From CANKHA01 sp963731585 (lineage in GTDB: Bacteria; Pseudomonadota; Alphaproteobacteria; Rhizobiales; Xanthobacteraceae), in NCBI GenBank assembly GCA_963731585.1, contig CAVSWC010000013.1:248001-312000 (forward strand): DNA of 64,000 bases, read 5' to 3'. Positions within the stretch are counted from its first letter, which is position 1. Every line of letters begins with the position of its first letter. Shown here piece after piece: positions 28,792 through 38,552 of the stretch. Position numbers and translations under genes: made by a program. A model generated the notes under the pieces. It was not told the origin of the DNA. It ran no database searches and was given only the letters and a program-made list of their open reading frames with translations.

Positions 28792-29712
28792 ATGGGGAAA
28801 CACGTCGCGGTACTGTTGGGGGGCTGGTCGGCCGAGCGCGAGGTGTCGCTGCGATCCGGTAAGGCCTGCGCTGACGCGCTTGAGCGACAGGGCTATCGCG
28901 TCACCCGTGTCGATGTCGGGCGCGACATCGCCAACGTGCTTGCGCAGCTCAAGCCGGATCTGGCGCTCAACATGCTGCATGGCCGCCCGGGCGAGGACGG
29001 CGTGCTGCAAGGCGTGCTGGAAATTCTCGGCATCCCCTACAGCCATTCCGGCGTGCTCGCCTCCGCGGTGGCGATGCATAAGGAAATGGCGAAGAACCAG
29101 TTGCGCGCAGCGGGCGTGCCGGTGGCCGAAGGCGTCGTCGCCTCCCGCTTCGAGGCAGCCAGAAGCCATCTCCTGCCGCCGCCCTATGTCGTCAAGCCGG
29201 TAGCGGAAGGCTCCAGCGTCGGCGTCTTTCTGGTCACCGAAGGGCAGGAGCACCCGCCGCAGGAGCTTTTCCGCGAGGACTGGCCGTTCGGCGATCGGGT
29301 GCTGTGCGAGCGCTATATCGCCGGCAAGGAACTGACCTGCGCCGTCATGGGGGACAAGGCACTGGACGTGATCGAGATCGTCCCGACGGTACGGTTCTAC
29401 GATTATGAAGCGAAATATGCCGCCGGCGGATCTAAACACGTGCTGCCGGCTCCAGTTTTACCAATTGTTTACCAAGAGGTCCGAAGACTAGCAGTCCTGG
29501 CGCATTCCGCGCTCGGCTGCCGTGGGGTGAGCCGGGCCGACTTTCGCTACGACGATCGCGTCGAGGGGACGGGTGGGTTGTTCTGCCTCGAAGTCAATAC
29601 GCAACCAGGCATGACCGAGACATCGCTCGTGCCTGAACTCGCCGCGCATGCGGGCATAACGTTCGAAGAGCTGGTGCAATGGATGCTGGAGGACGCCTCG
29701 CTGAACCGCTGA
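28792..29712 (+). CDS. ddl: D-alanine:D-alanine ligase
   Basis: Makes D-Ala-D-Ala, the MurF substrate. The start at ATG 28792 gives MGKHVAVLLGGWSAEREVSLRSG, the expected DdlB N-terminus. ATP-grasp motifs follow: HGRPGEDGVLQGVLEILGIPYSHSG, VVKPVAEGSSVGVF, CERYIAGKELTCAVMG, then RADFRYDD and FCLEVNTQPGMTETSLVPE (magnesium and D-Ala site). The length of 306 residues is usual. It overlaps the ftsQ start by 34 bases. The 5' region 28561-28791 holds no gene. Confidence 0.95.
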   Translation: MGKHVAVLLGGWSAEREVSLRSGKACADALERQGYRVTRVDVGRDIANVLAQLKPDLALNMLHGRPGEDGVLQGVLEILGIPYSHSGVLASAVAMHKEMAKNQLRAAGVPVAEGVVASRFEAARSHLLPPPYVVKPVAEGSSVGVFLVTEGQEHPPQELFREDWPFGDRVLCERYIAGKELTCAVMGDKALDVIEIVPTVRFYDYEAKYAAGGSKHVLPAPVLPIVYQEVRRLAVLAHSALGCRGVSRADFRYDDRVEGTGGLFCLEVNTQPGMTETSLVPELAAHAGITFEELVQWMLEDASLNR

Positions 29713-30689
29713 AGCGGGCGAGGCAAACGGGCCGAAACGGGTCCGCGGGGGCGGGAGGGCGGGGGCACATGCGTGCCGGCCGCGAGCGCCGCCACCGTCT
29801 GCGCCGCGTTGCCGAATTCACTGCGCAATTCACCACTGCTCTGGTCGGCCGGCTATTGCACCGTGCGCTGCAGCCATTGGCCAATTTCCACCTGCCGCGC
29901 GGCGCGGGCGCTGCTGCTAGCGCGCTACTGATCGGCGGAAGTCTGGTCTACGGCATGGTGGCAGGCGGGCACGTATCCGTCATCAACGAACAGTTCGCGG
30001 CCTTGCGCGATGCGGCCGCCAATGCCGCGGGATTTAATATCGCCTCGATCGCGCTTACCGGCGAGAAGCAGATCAGCCGGGAGGACGTGCTGACCGCCGC
30101 CGGCATCACCGGCCGCACCTCGCTTCTTTTCCTTGATGCCAACTCCGCCCGCCGCAAGTTAAAAGCCAATCCCTGGATCTCCGAAGCGACCGTGCTGAAA
30201 CTTTATCCCGACCGGCTGCAGATCGGCATCACGGAGCGGCAGGCTTTTGCGCTCTGGCAACAAAACGGCCAACTCTCGGTGATCGCCGAGGACGGCACAG
30301 TGCTGGAGCCTTATGTCGCGCGCCGCTTCACCGGCCTGCCGCTGATAGTGGGGCCCGGTGCGCGCGAACGTGCGAAGGATATTCTGGCGCTGATCGACCG
30401 CCATCCGGAAATCAGCTCATCAGTCGCCGCCGCCGTGATGGTGGCGCAGCGGCGCTGGAATCTCCGCCTGAAGAACGGCCTCGATATCCGCCTGCCGGAA
30501 ACCGATGTCGATAGCGCGCTCGCCACGCTGGTGGGTCTGGAACGCGAAAAGAAATTGCTGTCGCGCGACATTACGGCGATCGACCTGCGCCTGCCCGACC
30601 GGGTGACGGTGCGGCTTTCCGATGAGGCCGCGCAGGCACGCGAGGACGCGCTGAAGCCGAAGACCAAACGCAAGGGAGGTGCTGTATGA
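29679..30689 (+). CDS. ftsQ: Cell division protein FtsQ
   Basis: A 336-residue bitopic protein linking FtsLB to the divisome. Arg-rich cytoplasmic N-terminus, transmembrane segment near residues 68-90 (GAAASALLIGGSLVYGMVAGG), POTRA domain (GFNIASIALTGEKQISREDVLTAAGI), then the FtsQ/DivIB beta domain (NPWISEATVLKLYPDRLQIGITERQAFALWQ, GLPLIVGPGA, LSRDITAIDLRLPDRVTVRL). The start at 29679 lies inside ddl, giving the overlap usual in this cluster. The stop overlaps ftsA (ATGA). Confidence 0.93.
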   Translation: MDAGGRLAEPLKRARQTGRNGSAGAGGRGHMRAGRERRHRLRRVAEFTAQFTTALVGRLLHRALQPLANFHLPRGAGAAASALLIGGSLVYGMVAGGHVSVINEQFAALRDAAANAAGFNIASIALTGEKQISREDVLTAAGITGRTSLLFLDANSARRKLKANPWISEATVLKLYPDRLQIGITERQAFALWQQNGQLSVIAEDGTVLEPYVARRFTGLPLIVGPGARERAKDILALIDRHPEISSSVAAAVMVAQRRWNLRLKNGLDIRLPETDVDSALATLVGLEREKKLLSRDITAIDLRLPDRVTVRLSDEAAQAREDALKPKTKRKGGAV

Positions 30690-32008
30690 ACTCCCTGCAT
30701 TACGGCGTAACCCCCAAGATGAAGCCGGTCTCCGCCAAGCGCAGCGCTGTGGTGGCTGCGCTTGACGTCGGCACCAGCAAGATCGCCTGCCTCGTCGCGA
30801 AGCTGAAGCCGCAGCCGCCGCAGGAAGTGCTGCGCCGCCGCAGCCATGCCGTCGAGATCAAGGGCATCTCGCATACGGTCGCGCGCGGCATGAAAGCCGG
30901 CGCGGTGGTCGATCTCGCCGAAACCGAAAACGCCATCAGCCACGCCGTCGATCTCGCGGAACGGATGGCTGGAGTGCAGTTCGAGTCGGTCATTGTTTCT
31001 GTTTCCGCCGGCCGCATCGGCAGCGAGCTCTTCGCCGCCTCGGTGGACGTCGGCGGGCCAACCGTATCGGATGGTGATATCGCCCGCGTGCTTGCCGCCG
31101 GCAGCCGCCATTCGGTACGCGATGGCCGCGCGCTCCTGCATTCGCTTCCGATCAGCTATTCGCTCGACGGCGTGACCGGCGTGCGCGACCCGCGCGACAT
31201 GCTGGCGCGCAACTTCGGCGTCGACATGCATGTGATGACTGCCGACATCGCCGCCGCCCGCAATCTGATGCTGGCGATCGAGCGCTGTCATCTCAACGTC
31301 GAAGCGATGGTGGCAAGCCCTTATGTGTCCGGGCTTGCGGTATTAGCGGATGATGAGGCCGATCTCGGCGCGGCTGTGATCGATCTGGGCGCGGGCACCA
31401 CCACGCTCGCGGTCTTCTCCGGCGGCCATTGCGTCTATGCAAGCGGGTTCGCGGTCGGCGGCTATCACGTCACTATGGATATTGCGCGCGGCCTTAACAC
31501 CCGCGTTGCCGACGCGGAGCGAATCAAAACATTCTATGGCAGTGCGCTCACTGGTGGATCGGATGAGCGCGACATGATCACCGTGCCGCCGGTCAGCGAC
31601 GATGAGCGCGAGGCGCCGCAATTCGTTTCGAAGGCGAGCCTCGTCGGCATCATCAAGCCGCGGGTGGAAGAAATCCTGGAAATGATCCGCGACCGGCTCG
31701 CAGCTTCGCCGTTCGCGGCCGAGCCACGCGCCCGCGTCGTGCTCACCGGCGGCGCCAGCCAGCTCAACGGCCTGCCCGAACTCGCAGCCCGCATACTTGG
31801 GCGGCAGGTGCGGATCGGGCGGCCGCTCGGCATCGCCTGCCTGCCCGACGAAGCCAAGGGGCCTGCTTTCGCCGTTGCGGCCGGCCTTCTGGTTTACCCG
31901 CAGGCGGCGCATCTCGAACATTTCGAACCGCGGCGAACGCGGCAGCTCATGACAGGTACGGGTGGCTACATGAACAAGGTCGGCCAATGGCTACGCGAAA
32001 GTTTCTGA
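30686..32008 (+). CDS. ftsA: Cell division protein FtsA
   Basis: A 440-residue actin-like protein that tethers FtsZ to the membrane. Phosphate-1 motif VAALDVGTSKIACLVAK, SHDS-insertion region SVSAGRIGSELF, phosphate-2 AAVIDLGAGTTTLAVFSGG, adenosine motif VVLTGGASQLNGLPELAARILGRQVRIGRP. The C-terminal amphipathic membrane helix is MNKVGQWLRESF. It overlaps ftsQ by four bases. Confidence 0.96.
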   Translation: MNSLHYGVTPKMKPVSAKRSAVVAALDVGTSKIACLVAKLKPQPPQEVLRRRSHAVEIKGISHTVARGMKAGAVVDLAETENAISHAVDLAERMAGVQFESVIVSVSAGRIGSELFAASVDVGGPTVSDGDIARVLAAGSRHSVRDGRALLHSLPISYSLDGVTGVRDPRDMLARNFGVDMHVMTADIAAARNLMLAIERCHLNVEAMVASPYVSGLAVLADDEADLGAAVIDLGAGTTTLAVFSGGHCVYASGFAVGGYHVTMDIARGLNTRVADAERIKTFYGSALTGGSDERDMITVPPVSDDEREAPQFVSKASLVGIIKPRVEEILEMIRDRLAASPFAAEPRARVVLTGGASQLNGLPELAARILGRQVRIGRPLGIACLPDEAKGPAFAVAAGLLVYPQAAHLEHFEPRRTRQLMTGTGGYMNKVGQWLRESF

Positions 32009-32096
32009 TGGCCAACAAGAAAGTTTCACACACCCGCCGGTGGCGGACCGGCGGCAATCTGCGGCGCTCGCAAGCCCGCGTATGGAAGAGGCACCC

Positions 32097-33800
32097 ATGA
32101 CGATCAATCTCAAGGTCCCGGACATTCGGGAACTGAAGCCCCGCATCACGGTGTTTGGCGTGGGCGGCGCCGGCGGCAATGCCGTCAACAATATGATCAC
32201 CGCGGGATTGTCGGGTGTCGACTTCGTCGTCGCCAATACCGACGCCCAGGCGCTGACGATGTCGAAGGCCGAACGCATCGTGCAGATGGGCGTGCAGGTC
32301 ACCGAGGGTCTCGGCGCCGGGTCGCAACCTGACGTCGGGCGCGCGGCAGCTGAAGAAGTCATCGATGAGATCCGCGATCACCTGAGCGGCGCGCATATGG
32401 TGTTCGTCACCGCCGGCATGGGCGGCGGCACCGGCACCGGCGCATCGCCGGTGATCTCGCGCGTGGCGAAAGAGCTCGGCATTCTCACCGTCGGCGTGGT
32501 CACCAAGCCGTTCCAGTTCGAGGGCCAGCGGCGCATGCGCTTTGCCGAGCAGGGCATCGAGGAGCTGCACCAGGTCGTCGATACGCTGCTGATCATCCCG
32601 AACCAGAACCTGTTCCGGGTGGCGAACGAAAAGACTACCTTCGCCGACGCCTTCGCGATGGCCGACCAGGTGCTCTATTCGGGCGTCGCTTGCATCACCG
32701 ACCTGATGGTCAAGGAAGGGCTCATCAACCTCGACTTCGCCGACGTCCGCGCGGTGATGAGGGAGATGGGCAAGGCCATGATGGGAACCGGCGAGGCTTC
32801 CGGCGAGAAGCGCGCGCTGACGGCAGCGGAAGCGGCGATCTCCAATCCGCTGATCGATGATTCCTGCATGAAGGGCGCCCGCGGCCTGTTGGTGTCGATC
32901 ACCGGCGGCAAGGACCTCACCCTTTATGAAGTGGATGAAGCCGCAACCCGCATCCGCGAGGAAGTCGACCAGGACGCCAATATCATCGTCGGCGCCACTT
33001 TCGACGAAACCCTGGAAGGCCTCATCCGAGTCTCGGTCGTCGCCACCGGCATCGACAAGGCCCGCGCGCAGGCAGGCTCTACCGACGATCGCATCCAGGA
33101 ACTCACCAAACAGCTGCGCGCCGATACCCCGCGGCTTGCCGACCGGGTCGAGCGCACCAATGCTCCGACCGCTCGTGCCCCTCAAGCAGCGCCTGCGCGT
33201 CAGGCGATGACGCAGGCCTTCACCGATACGATCGAGTCGGCGGCCAAGGCTGCGGTGGCGGCGGCGGTGATGCCGCAGACCGCGGTCGAGGACGTGATGA
33301 TCCGGCCGATCCCACCGAAACCATCGCTCTTCCCAGAACCGATCCGCGAGGTCGGGCATCACGATCCGGCGGCACAGCGCGCCTTCATACCGCCGCAGCC
33401 GGAGCGCGCCGCCGTGCGCGCCCCGCGCATGCCGCGCATCGAGGAATTGCCGATGCCGGCGCAAAACCAGCTGCGCGCAAAGCGCGGCGTCGTTTCCGAT
33501 GCCGATCATCCAGAGAAGCGCCGCATGACTCTCATGCAGCGCCTCGCCGCAGTGGGTCTCGGTCGGAAGGAAGAGAGTGCCCAGCCGCCGGCCGAAGCGC
33601 GGCCGCTGGTGCGGCAGCAGCCGTCGTTCGGCGCTGCGCCGGCTCGTCCGGCTTCACGCGCGCAGGATCCAGTCTCTGAATATGCGAAAAAGGGAACGCC
33701 GCAGGGCCTGGATCCGCTCGGGCGGCAGGCCCCGATGCATAATTCGTCGGAAGAGGATCAACTCGACATTCCGGCCTTCCTGCGCCGACAGGTGAACTGA
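32097..33800 (+). CDS. ftsZ: Cell division protein FtsZ
   Basis: A 567-residue tubulin homologue that forms the Z ring. The start at ATG 32097 follows GGAAGAGG. GTP-binding T1 FGVGGAGGNAVNNMI, T4 GGGTGTG at residues 109-115, T7 loop with NLDFADVRAVM, catalytic Asp pair. A long Pro/Ala-rich linker of about 220 residues ends in the conserved peptide DIPAFLRRQVN, which binds FtsA and other partners. This long linker and peptide are typical of alphaproteobacteria. 88 bases separate it from ftsA. Confidence 0.97.
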   Translation: MTINLKVPDIRELKPRITVFGVGGAGGNAVNNMITAGLSGVDFVVANTDAQALTMSKAERIVQMGVQVTEGLGAGSQPDVGRAAAEEVIDEIRDHLSGAHMVFVTAGMGGGTGTGASPVISRVAKELGILTVGVVTKPFQFEGQRRMRFAEQGIEELHQVVDTLLIIPNQNLFRVANEKTTFADAFAMADQVLYSGVACITDLMVKEGLINLDFADVRAVMREMGKAMMGTGEASGEKRALTAAEAAISNPLIDDSCMKGARGLLVSITGGKDLTLYEVDEAATRIREEVDQDANIIVGATFDETLEGLIRVSVVATGIDKARAQAGSTDDRIQELTKQLRADTPRLADRVERTNAPTARAPQAAPARQAMTQAFTDTIESAAKAAVAAAVMPQTAVEDVMIRPIPPKPSLFPEPIREVGHHDPAAQRAFIPPQPERAAVRAPRMPRIEELPMPAQNQLRAKRGVVSDADHPEKRRMTLMQRLAAVGLGRKEESAQPPAEARPLVRQQPSFGAAPARPASRAQDPVSEYAKKGTPQGLDPLGRQAPMHNSSEEDQLDIPAFLRRQVN

Positions 33801-34219
33801 GCGGCAGATGTTAACGAAACGGGCCGTCAGCCTCTCGCTGGCGGCCCGGATTGCCTGACGAAGCAACGAAATGCCGCACAAATCCCAACTCACTGAAACT
33901 TCAAGCATTTTAATCAGCATCGATAGGCTGTCAGGCGTCCCGTCCGGGGAGCCGGTCGCCGGACGGCCTGCTCCAGACGAAGGCAGGGTAGTTAACGCTT
34001 GCCGCAGACTTGGCAGGATTGGGGCAGGATGAAGGTAACAATCGGTAACTAAGCGTGAGTTGCCTGACCCACCGTCATGATTAAGGTGGCTCGGCTACAC
34101 AGGCTTTTCGTCCCGGGGGGACGAGGGACCAAACAAAACAATTTGTTCTTCTTCGATGGCCGGATCGAGGCCACGGGTGGGGGCAGGCTCAAAGCGCGGG
34201 CCGAGCGTGGGAAAGAAGA
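33801..34219. promoter_or_regulatory. ftsZ-lpxC intergenic region with hairpin
   Basis: A 419-bp gap without a convincing gene. A strong 11-bp stem (GGGCCGTCAGC 33821-33831, GCTGGCGGCCC 33837-33847, loop CTCTC) follows ftsZ by 20 bases but has no T-run, so it may stabilise the ftsZ mRNA end. A small hairpin CGTCCC-GGG-GGGACG lies near 34108-34122. The lpxC promoter must lie here or lpxC is read through from ftsZ. No -35/-10 pair is clear enough to name. Confidence 0.45.
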
Positions 34220-35182
34220 ATGAAGGCCGGTAGGCAGACCACTCTTTGCGATCAAGTCGCCATCAGCGGCATTGGCGTTCATTCCGGTCTTCCGGTCACG
34301 CTCACGTTGCATCCCGCCGATCCGAATTCCGGCATCATCTTCGTTCGCTCCGGCGTGCAGGGCCGTTACGAGCGTGAAGTCCGAGCCGATGTGCGCGCCG
34401 TCACCGCCACCGAATTCCAGACTGTATTGGGCGACGCCTCCGGTCCACTGGTTTGCACTTCCGAACATGTGCTCGCCGCCGTTCGCGGCGTGGGCATCGA
34501 CAATGTCATCGTCGAAGTAGACGGTCCCGAGGCTCCGATCGGCGATGGCAGCGCGGCGCCCTTCGTCGCCGCAATCGACCAAGTCGGCATCGTGACGCAA
34601 TCGGCGCCGCGGCGTTATCTGCAGGTTCTCAAGCCCATCCGTGTCACCCAGAACGACGGCTCCTATGGCGAGTTGCGGCCCTACGCCAAGGGTTTCCGCC
34701 TGGAGGCCGAAATCGATTTCGAGCATCCGCTGATCGGGCGGCAATCCCTCGCGCTCGACATGGAGCCGCAGGCTTTCCGCCGTGAGCTTTCCCGCGCGCG
34801 CACTTTCGGTTTCATGCGCGATGTCGCCAAGCTCTGGAGTGCGGGTTTCGCGCTCGGCGCTTCCTTCGAAAATACTCTCGTGGTCACCGAGAGCCGGGTG
34901 CTGAACCCGGACGGCCTGCGTTTCCCCGACGAGTTCGTCCGCCACAAGGCGCTCGACGCCATCGGCGATCTCGCGCTGGCCGGTGCTCCGCTGCTGGGTG
35001 CCTATCGCACCGTCCGCGGCGGTCATAAGCTCAACCATGCGGTGCTCTCGGCGCTGATGTCCGATCCTGACGCCTGGACCATCGTGGACGGCAGCGAACA
35101 GCCGGCGCGGCGCGTGGTGCGGGGCTATGCCGAGGTGACGGGCGGCCTGGCGGCGGCTGCTTATGGGCCGGACCGGTCCTAG
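34220..35182 (+). CDS. lpxC: UDP-3-O-acyl-GlcNAc deacetylase LpxC
   Basis: A zinc enzyme performing the first committed step of lipid A synthesis. 320 residues. Zinc ligands seen: His83 (CTSEHVLAAVRG), His242 and Asp246 (FVRHKALDAIGDLAL); catalytic His269 (RGGHKLNHAVL). N-terminal TTLCDQVAISGIGVHSG is the family opening. The GSAAPFVAAID and RARTFGFMRDV segments are conserved. LpxC following ftsZ is the usual dcw tail order. Confidence 0.96.
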   Translation: MKAGRQTTLCDQVAISGIGVHSGLPVTLTLHPADPNSGIIFVRSGVQGRYEREVRADVRAVTATEFQTVLGDASGPLVCTSEHVLAAVRGVGIDNVIVEVDGPEAPIGDGSAAPFVAAIDQVGIVTQSAPRRYLQVLKPIRVTQNDGSYGELRPYAKGFRLEAEIDFEHPLIGRQSLALDMEPQAFRRELSRARTFGFMRDVAKLWSAGFALGASFENTLVVTESRVLNPDGLRFPDEFVRHKALDAIGDLALAGAPLLGAYRTVRGGHKLNHAVLSALMSDPDAWTIVDGSEQPARRVVRGYAEVTGGLAAAAYGPDRS

Positions 35183-35346
35183 CGCTTTCTCACCTTTCGC
35201 CACATTCCGGGCCGAATGAGCGCATAAATCCTTTAGCGGGATGCGCTCGGTAAGGTATTGAGGGCGCAGAATTTGCTTGCGCGCCTGGCTTAGCGCCAGG
35301 CCTTTACGCCAAAGCTCGGCGGGGGAACGGGGATTTTAGCGGCGGC

Positions 35347-36243
35347 ATGTTTTTCCTTAAATCCAGATCTTTGAGCGTTCCGCGGCAGGGGCTTGCCCGG
35401 CTGCTGACGATTGTGCTGCTGGCCGAGCCGCTTGGCGCCTGCAGCAGCCTCGGTTTCGACCAATTCAGCCTCGCTTCGCTGAATCCTTGGGCCAAGAAGG
35501 ATCTGGTGGCCGATGAGCCGGCCGAGAAGCTTTATAACGAGGGCGTCTTTCTCGTGAATGAGAAGCGCGACTACAAGGAAGCCATCAAGCGTTTCGAGGA
35601 AGTCGATCGCCAGCATCCCTATTCGGAATGGGCGCGCAAGTCGCTGCTGATGGCCGCCTATAGTTCCTATCAGGCGAGAGAATACGACGAGACCGTCGCT
35701 GCGGCGAAGCGCTACATCGCGCTGCATCCCGGCACGCCCGACGCCGCCTATGCCCAGTTCCTGATCGGCTCCGCCAATTTCGACCGCATCCCCACCGTAC
35801 AGCGCGACCAGGCGATCACTGAAAAGGCGCTGGCCGAGTTGGAAGAAGTCTCCCGCAAATTCCCCAATACCGAATACGCCGCCAGCGCGCGCAAGAAGAT
35901 CGAAGTCGCGCGCGACCAGCTCGCAGGACGCGAGATGGAAGTCGGCCGTTATTACATGAACAAGCGCAACTACACCGGCGCGATCAACCGCTTTAAGGTT
36001 GTGGTGACGCAATATCAGACCACGCGCCATGTCGAAGAAGCGCTGATGCGGCTGACCGAGGCCTACATGTCGCTCGGCATCACCCAGGAGGCGCAGACCG
36101 CCGCCGCCGTGCTGGGTCACAACTTCCCTGAAAGCCCCTGGTACAAGGACGCCTATTCCCTGGTGAAGGGCGGCGGTCTCGAGCCGAGCGAAAGCCAGGG
36201 CTCCTGGATCAGCCGCGCGTTCAAGCGGGTCGGGCTGGGGTAA
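35347..36243 (+). CDS. bamD: Outer-membrane assembly lipoprotein BamD
   Basis: A 298-residue lipoprotein of the Bam complex. A signal sequence ends in lipobox PLGAC with lipidated Cys32. Five TPR-like repeats follow, with family signatures PAEKLYNEGVFLVNEKRDYKEAIKRFEEVDRQHPYSEWARKSLLMAAYSSYQ and DAAYAQFLIGSANFDRIPTVQRDQ. The C-terminus ends ISRAFKRVGLG. It lies 164 bases after lpxC and before recN, an order usual in alphaproteobacteria. Confidence 0.94.
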   Translation: MFFLKSRSLSVPRQGLARLLTIVLLAEPLGACSSLGFDQFSLASLNPWAKKDLVADEPAEKLYNEGVFLVNEKRDYKEAIKRFEEVDRQHPYSEWARKSLLMAAYSSYQAREYDETVAAAKRYIALHPGTPDAAYAQFLIGSANFDRIPTVQRDQAITEKALAELEEVSRKFPNTEYAASARKKIEVARDQLAGREMEVGRYYMNKRNYTGAINRFKVVVTQYQTTRHVEEALMRLTEAYMSLGITQEAQTAAAVLGHNFPESPWYKDAYSLVKGGGLEPSESQGSWISRAFKRVGLG

Positions 36244-36444
36244 GCCTGAACAGCCACAAGCTAAGCACATCAGTTACGCACATCGTTCTCGCCGGTTTGT
36301 CCTCACAAATCGGGGTCTAACCGACCTGTGGATTTAAACTGCGGGACAGCGAGCAAACTCGATTTCCGTTGCCTCCACGTCTTTTATAATGGCGAATCTG
36401 CAAGAAGGTGGATGCCCGGCACAGCCGGACATGACGAGGGTGGC

Positions 36445-38118
36445 ATGCTTTCCCGGCTATCGATCCGCGACATCGTTCTCATCGACCGGCTCGACATCGA
36501 CTTTGCCTCCGGACTCTCGGTGCTGACCGGGGAAACCGGCGCCGGCAAGTCGATCCTGCTCGACGCTTTTGCGCTCGCGCTCGGCGCTCGCGGCGATGCC
36601 GGGCTGGTGCGGCAGGGCGCAGAGCAGGGCCACGTCGCCGCTGCCTTCGAGGTCGCGCCTGACCATCCGGCGCGCGCGCTGCTCGCCGCCAATGACATCC
36701 CCGCCGAGGACGCGATGATCCTGCGCCGCGCCCAGCTTAGCGACGGGCGCACCCGCGCCTTCGTCAACGACCAGCCGGTGAGCGTGCAGGTGCTGAAAAG
36801 CCTGGGCGCATTGCTGGTGGAGATCCACGGCCAGCACGATGACCGCGCCTTGGTGGACATGGCGACGCATCGCCGGCTGCTCGACGCTTTCGGCGGGCTG
36901 GAAAGCGAGGCCGCCGGCATCGAGGCTTTGTGGGACGACCGGCGGCATGCGCAGGGAGCCGTCGCCATTCATCGCGCGGAGGTGGAACGCGCGCTGCGCG
37001 AGGCCGACTGGCTGCGCCATGCCGCCGACGAATTGCAGAAGCTCGCCCCGCAGGAAGGCGAGGAGATTACTCTGGCCGAGCGCCGCGCGGGCATGATGGG
37101 TGCGGAAAAGATCGCCGAGGATTTGCGCGCCGTGCACGACACCGTCGCCGGCAATGGCTCGCCGACGCCCGCGCTCGCCGCCGCCATTCGGCGGCTGGAG
37201 CGCCGCAATGCGCAGGCCCCCGGGCTGGTCGAGCCGGTGGTGAAGGCGCTCGACAGCGCGATCACGTCGCTGGAGGAAGCGCGGCTGTATCTGGAACAGG
37301 CCTTACGCGCGGCTGAGCACGATCCGGGCGAGCTGGAGCGGATCGAGGAGCGGCTATTCGCGCTGCGCGCGGCGGCGCGCAAATACAATGTGCCGGTCGA
37401 TGGTCTGCCCGCGCTGGCGGAAAAATTCCTGGCTGATCTCGCGCTGATCGACGCCGGCGCGGAACGGCTGAAGCAGCTGGAGGGTGCAGCGCTTGCCGCC
37501 GAGCAACGCTATGGCGCGGCCGCCAAGGCGCTGTCGACTGCCCGGCGCAAGGCCGCGGATACGCTCGACAAGGCGGTGAACAAGGAGCTTAAGCCGCTGA
37601 AGCTCGAGCGCGCGCAATTTTCCACCCAGCTGACCAGCGACGCCGGCAGCGCCGGCCCGCACGGCATCGACCGCGTCGAATTCTGGGTGCAGACCAATCC
37701 CGGCACCAAACCCGGTCCGCTGATGAAAGTGGCCTCCGGCGGCGAGCTCGCGCGCTTCCTGCTGGCATTGAAGGTGGTGCTGGCGGATCGCGGCTCGGCG
37801 CCGACGCTTGTATTTGATGAGATCGACACCGGTGTCGGCGGCGCGGTGGCCGACGCGATCGGCGTGCGGCTGGCGCGGCTGGCGGGCCGCGTGCAGGTGG
37901 TCACCGTCACCCATGCGCCGCAGGTGGCCGCGCGCGCCGGGCGGCACTTCGTCATCAGCAAGGACGCGCTCGACAAGGGCAAGCGCGTCGCCACCCGCGT
38001 CACCGCGGTGGATGCCGATCATCGCCGCGAGGAGATCGCCCGCATGCTGGCGGGCGCTGAGATCACCAGCGAGGCCCGCGCCGCCGCAGAGCGGCTGATA
38101 AGGTCCGCGGCGGGGTAG
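36445..38118 (+). CDS. recN: DNA repair ATPase RecN
   Basis: A 557-residue SMC-like protein for double-strand break repair. The start at ATG 36445 gives MLSRLSIRDIVLIDRLDIDF, the RecN opening. Walker A GETGAGKS is at residues 29-36, Q-loop VEIHGQHDDRAL, coiled-coil region about 150-380, ABC signature KVASGGELARFLLALK, Walker B TLVFDEIDTGVGGAVADAIG, H-loop VTVTHAPQVAARAG. An upstream ATG in frame (36328) gives a non-homologous extension and is rejected. Intact frame. Confidence 0.95.
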   Translation: MLSRLSIRDIVLIDRLDIDFASGLSVLTGETGAGKSILLDAFALALGARGDAGLVRQGAEQGHVAAAFEVAPDHPARALLAANDIPAEDAMILRRAQLSDGRTRAFVNDQPVSVQVLKSLGALLVEIHGQHDDRALVDMATHRRLLDAFGGLESEAAGIEALWDDRRHAQGAVAIHRAEVERALREADWLRHAADELQKLAPQEGEEITLAERRAGMMGAEKIAEDLRAVHDTVAGNGSPTPALAAAIRRLERRNAQAPGLVEPVVKALDSAITSLEEARLYLEQALRAAEHDPGELERIEERLFALRAAARKYNVPVDGLPALAEKFLADLALIDAGAERLKQLEGAALAAEQRYGAAAKALSTARRKAADTLDKAVNKELKPLKLERAQFSTQLTSDAGSAGPHGIDRVEFWVQTNPGTKPGPLMKVASGGELARFLLALKVVLADRGSAPTLVFDEIDTGVGGAVADAIGVRLARLAGRVQVVTVTHAPQVAARAGRHFVISKDALDKGKRVATRVTAVDADHRREEIARMLAGAEITSEARAAAERLIRSAAG

Positions 38119-38147
38119 GCGTTGCGAGGGGCCAATCCCCTTTTCAC

Positions 38148-38190
38148 GGTCATTCCGGGGCGGCTCGAAGAGCCGAACCCGGAATCCGAC
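38148..38190. repeat. Palindromic repeat, family B, copy 1 (left flank of GIY-YIG gene)
   Basis: GTCATTCCGGGGC ... GAACCCGGAATCC forms a hairpin with inner arm GGCTCGAAGAGCC. It is the inverted counterpart of the copy at 38553-38597, and the two bracket the GIY-YIG gene. The same sequence occurs as an inverted doublet at 47833-47932. Confidence 0.75.
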
Positions 38191-38228
38191 AGCAGGGAAA
38201 GTTTCCGGATTAGGACCGCTGCCCGGCG

Positions 38229-38534
38229 TCACCCATCAAACAGGCCCACCGCGCTGATCGCCGGATACAGATCCTTCCAATCCGGATTCTCTTCTTCGAT
38301 GAGGTCAACCTTCCAGTCCCGACTGCCATTTCTTCATCTCTTTCTCTCGCGAGATGGCGGTGTAAGCATCGTCATAGCACTCGATACCAGACGAGACGCC
38401 GAATGTCGTAGCGCGATGTAAAGCCCGGAAGGACTTTCTCTTTGTGCTCATAGACGCGCCGGACTGAGGTCATTGGTCACTCCAAGGTAAAGCGTTCCTT
38501 GTTTTCGAGCGGCGAGCAGATAAACGTAGAACAT
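38229..38534 (-). CDS. Small GIY-YIG endonuclease, three frameshifts
   Basis: The start at 38534 reads MFYVYLLAARKQGTLYLGVTNDLS, the GIY-YIG nuclease opening (here YVYLL-10 residues-LYLGVT). Removing extra bases at 38462, 38383 and 38319 continues RRVYEHKEKVLPGFTSRYDIRRLVWY, ECYDDAYTAISREKEMKKWQS, DWKVDLIEEENPDWKDLYPAISAVGLFDG and stop. This is a complete member (about 100 residues) of the small stand-alone GIY-YIG family (UvrC/SLX1-type fold): the catalytic Tyr, Arg in RRVYEH and Glu in AISREKEMKKW are present. It is flanked by inverted family B repeats. The role of these small nucleases is not settled. Confidence 0.75.
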
Positions 38535-38552
38535 CGGAAATGCCTACTGCGT

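Noticed and set aside
36328..36444. Upstream in-frame start for recN
   Set aside because: The extra 39 residues have no RecN character; the family begins at MLSRLSIRDIVLIDRL (36445).
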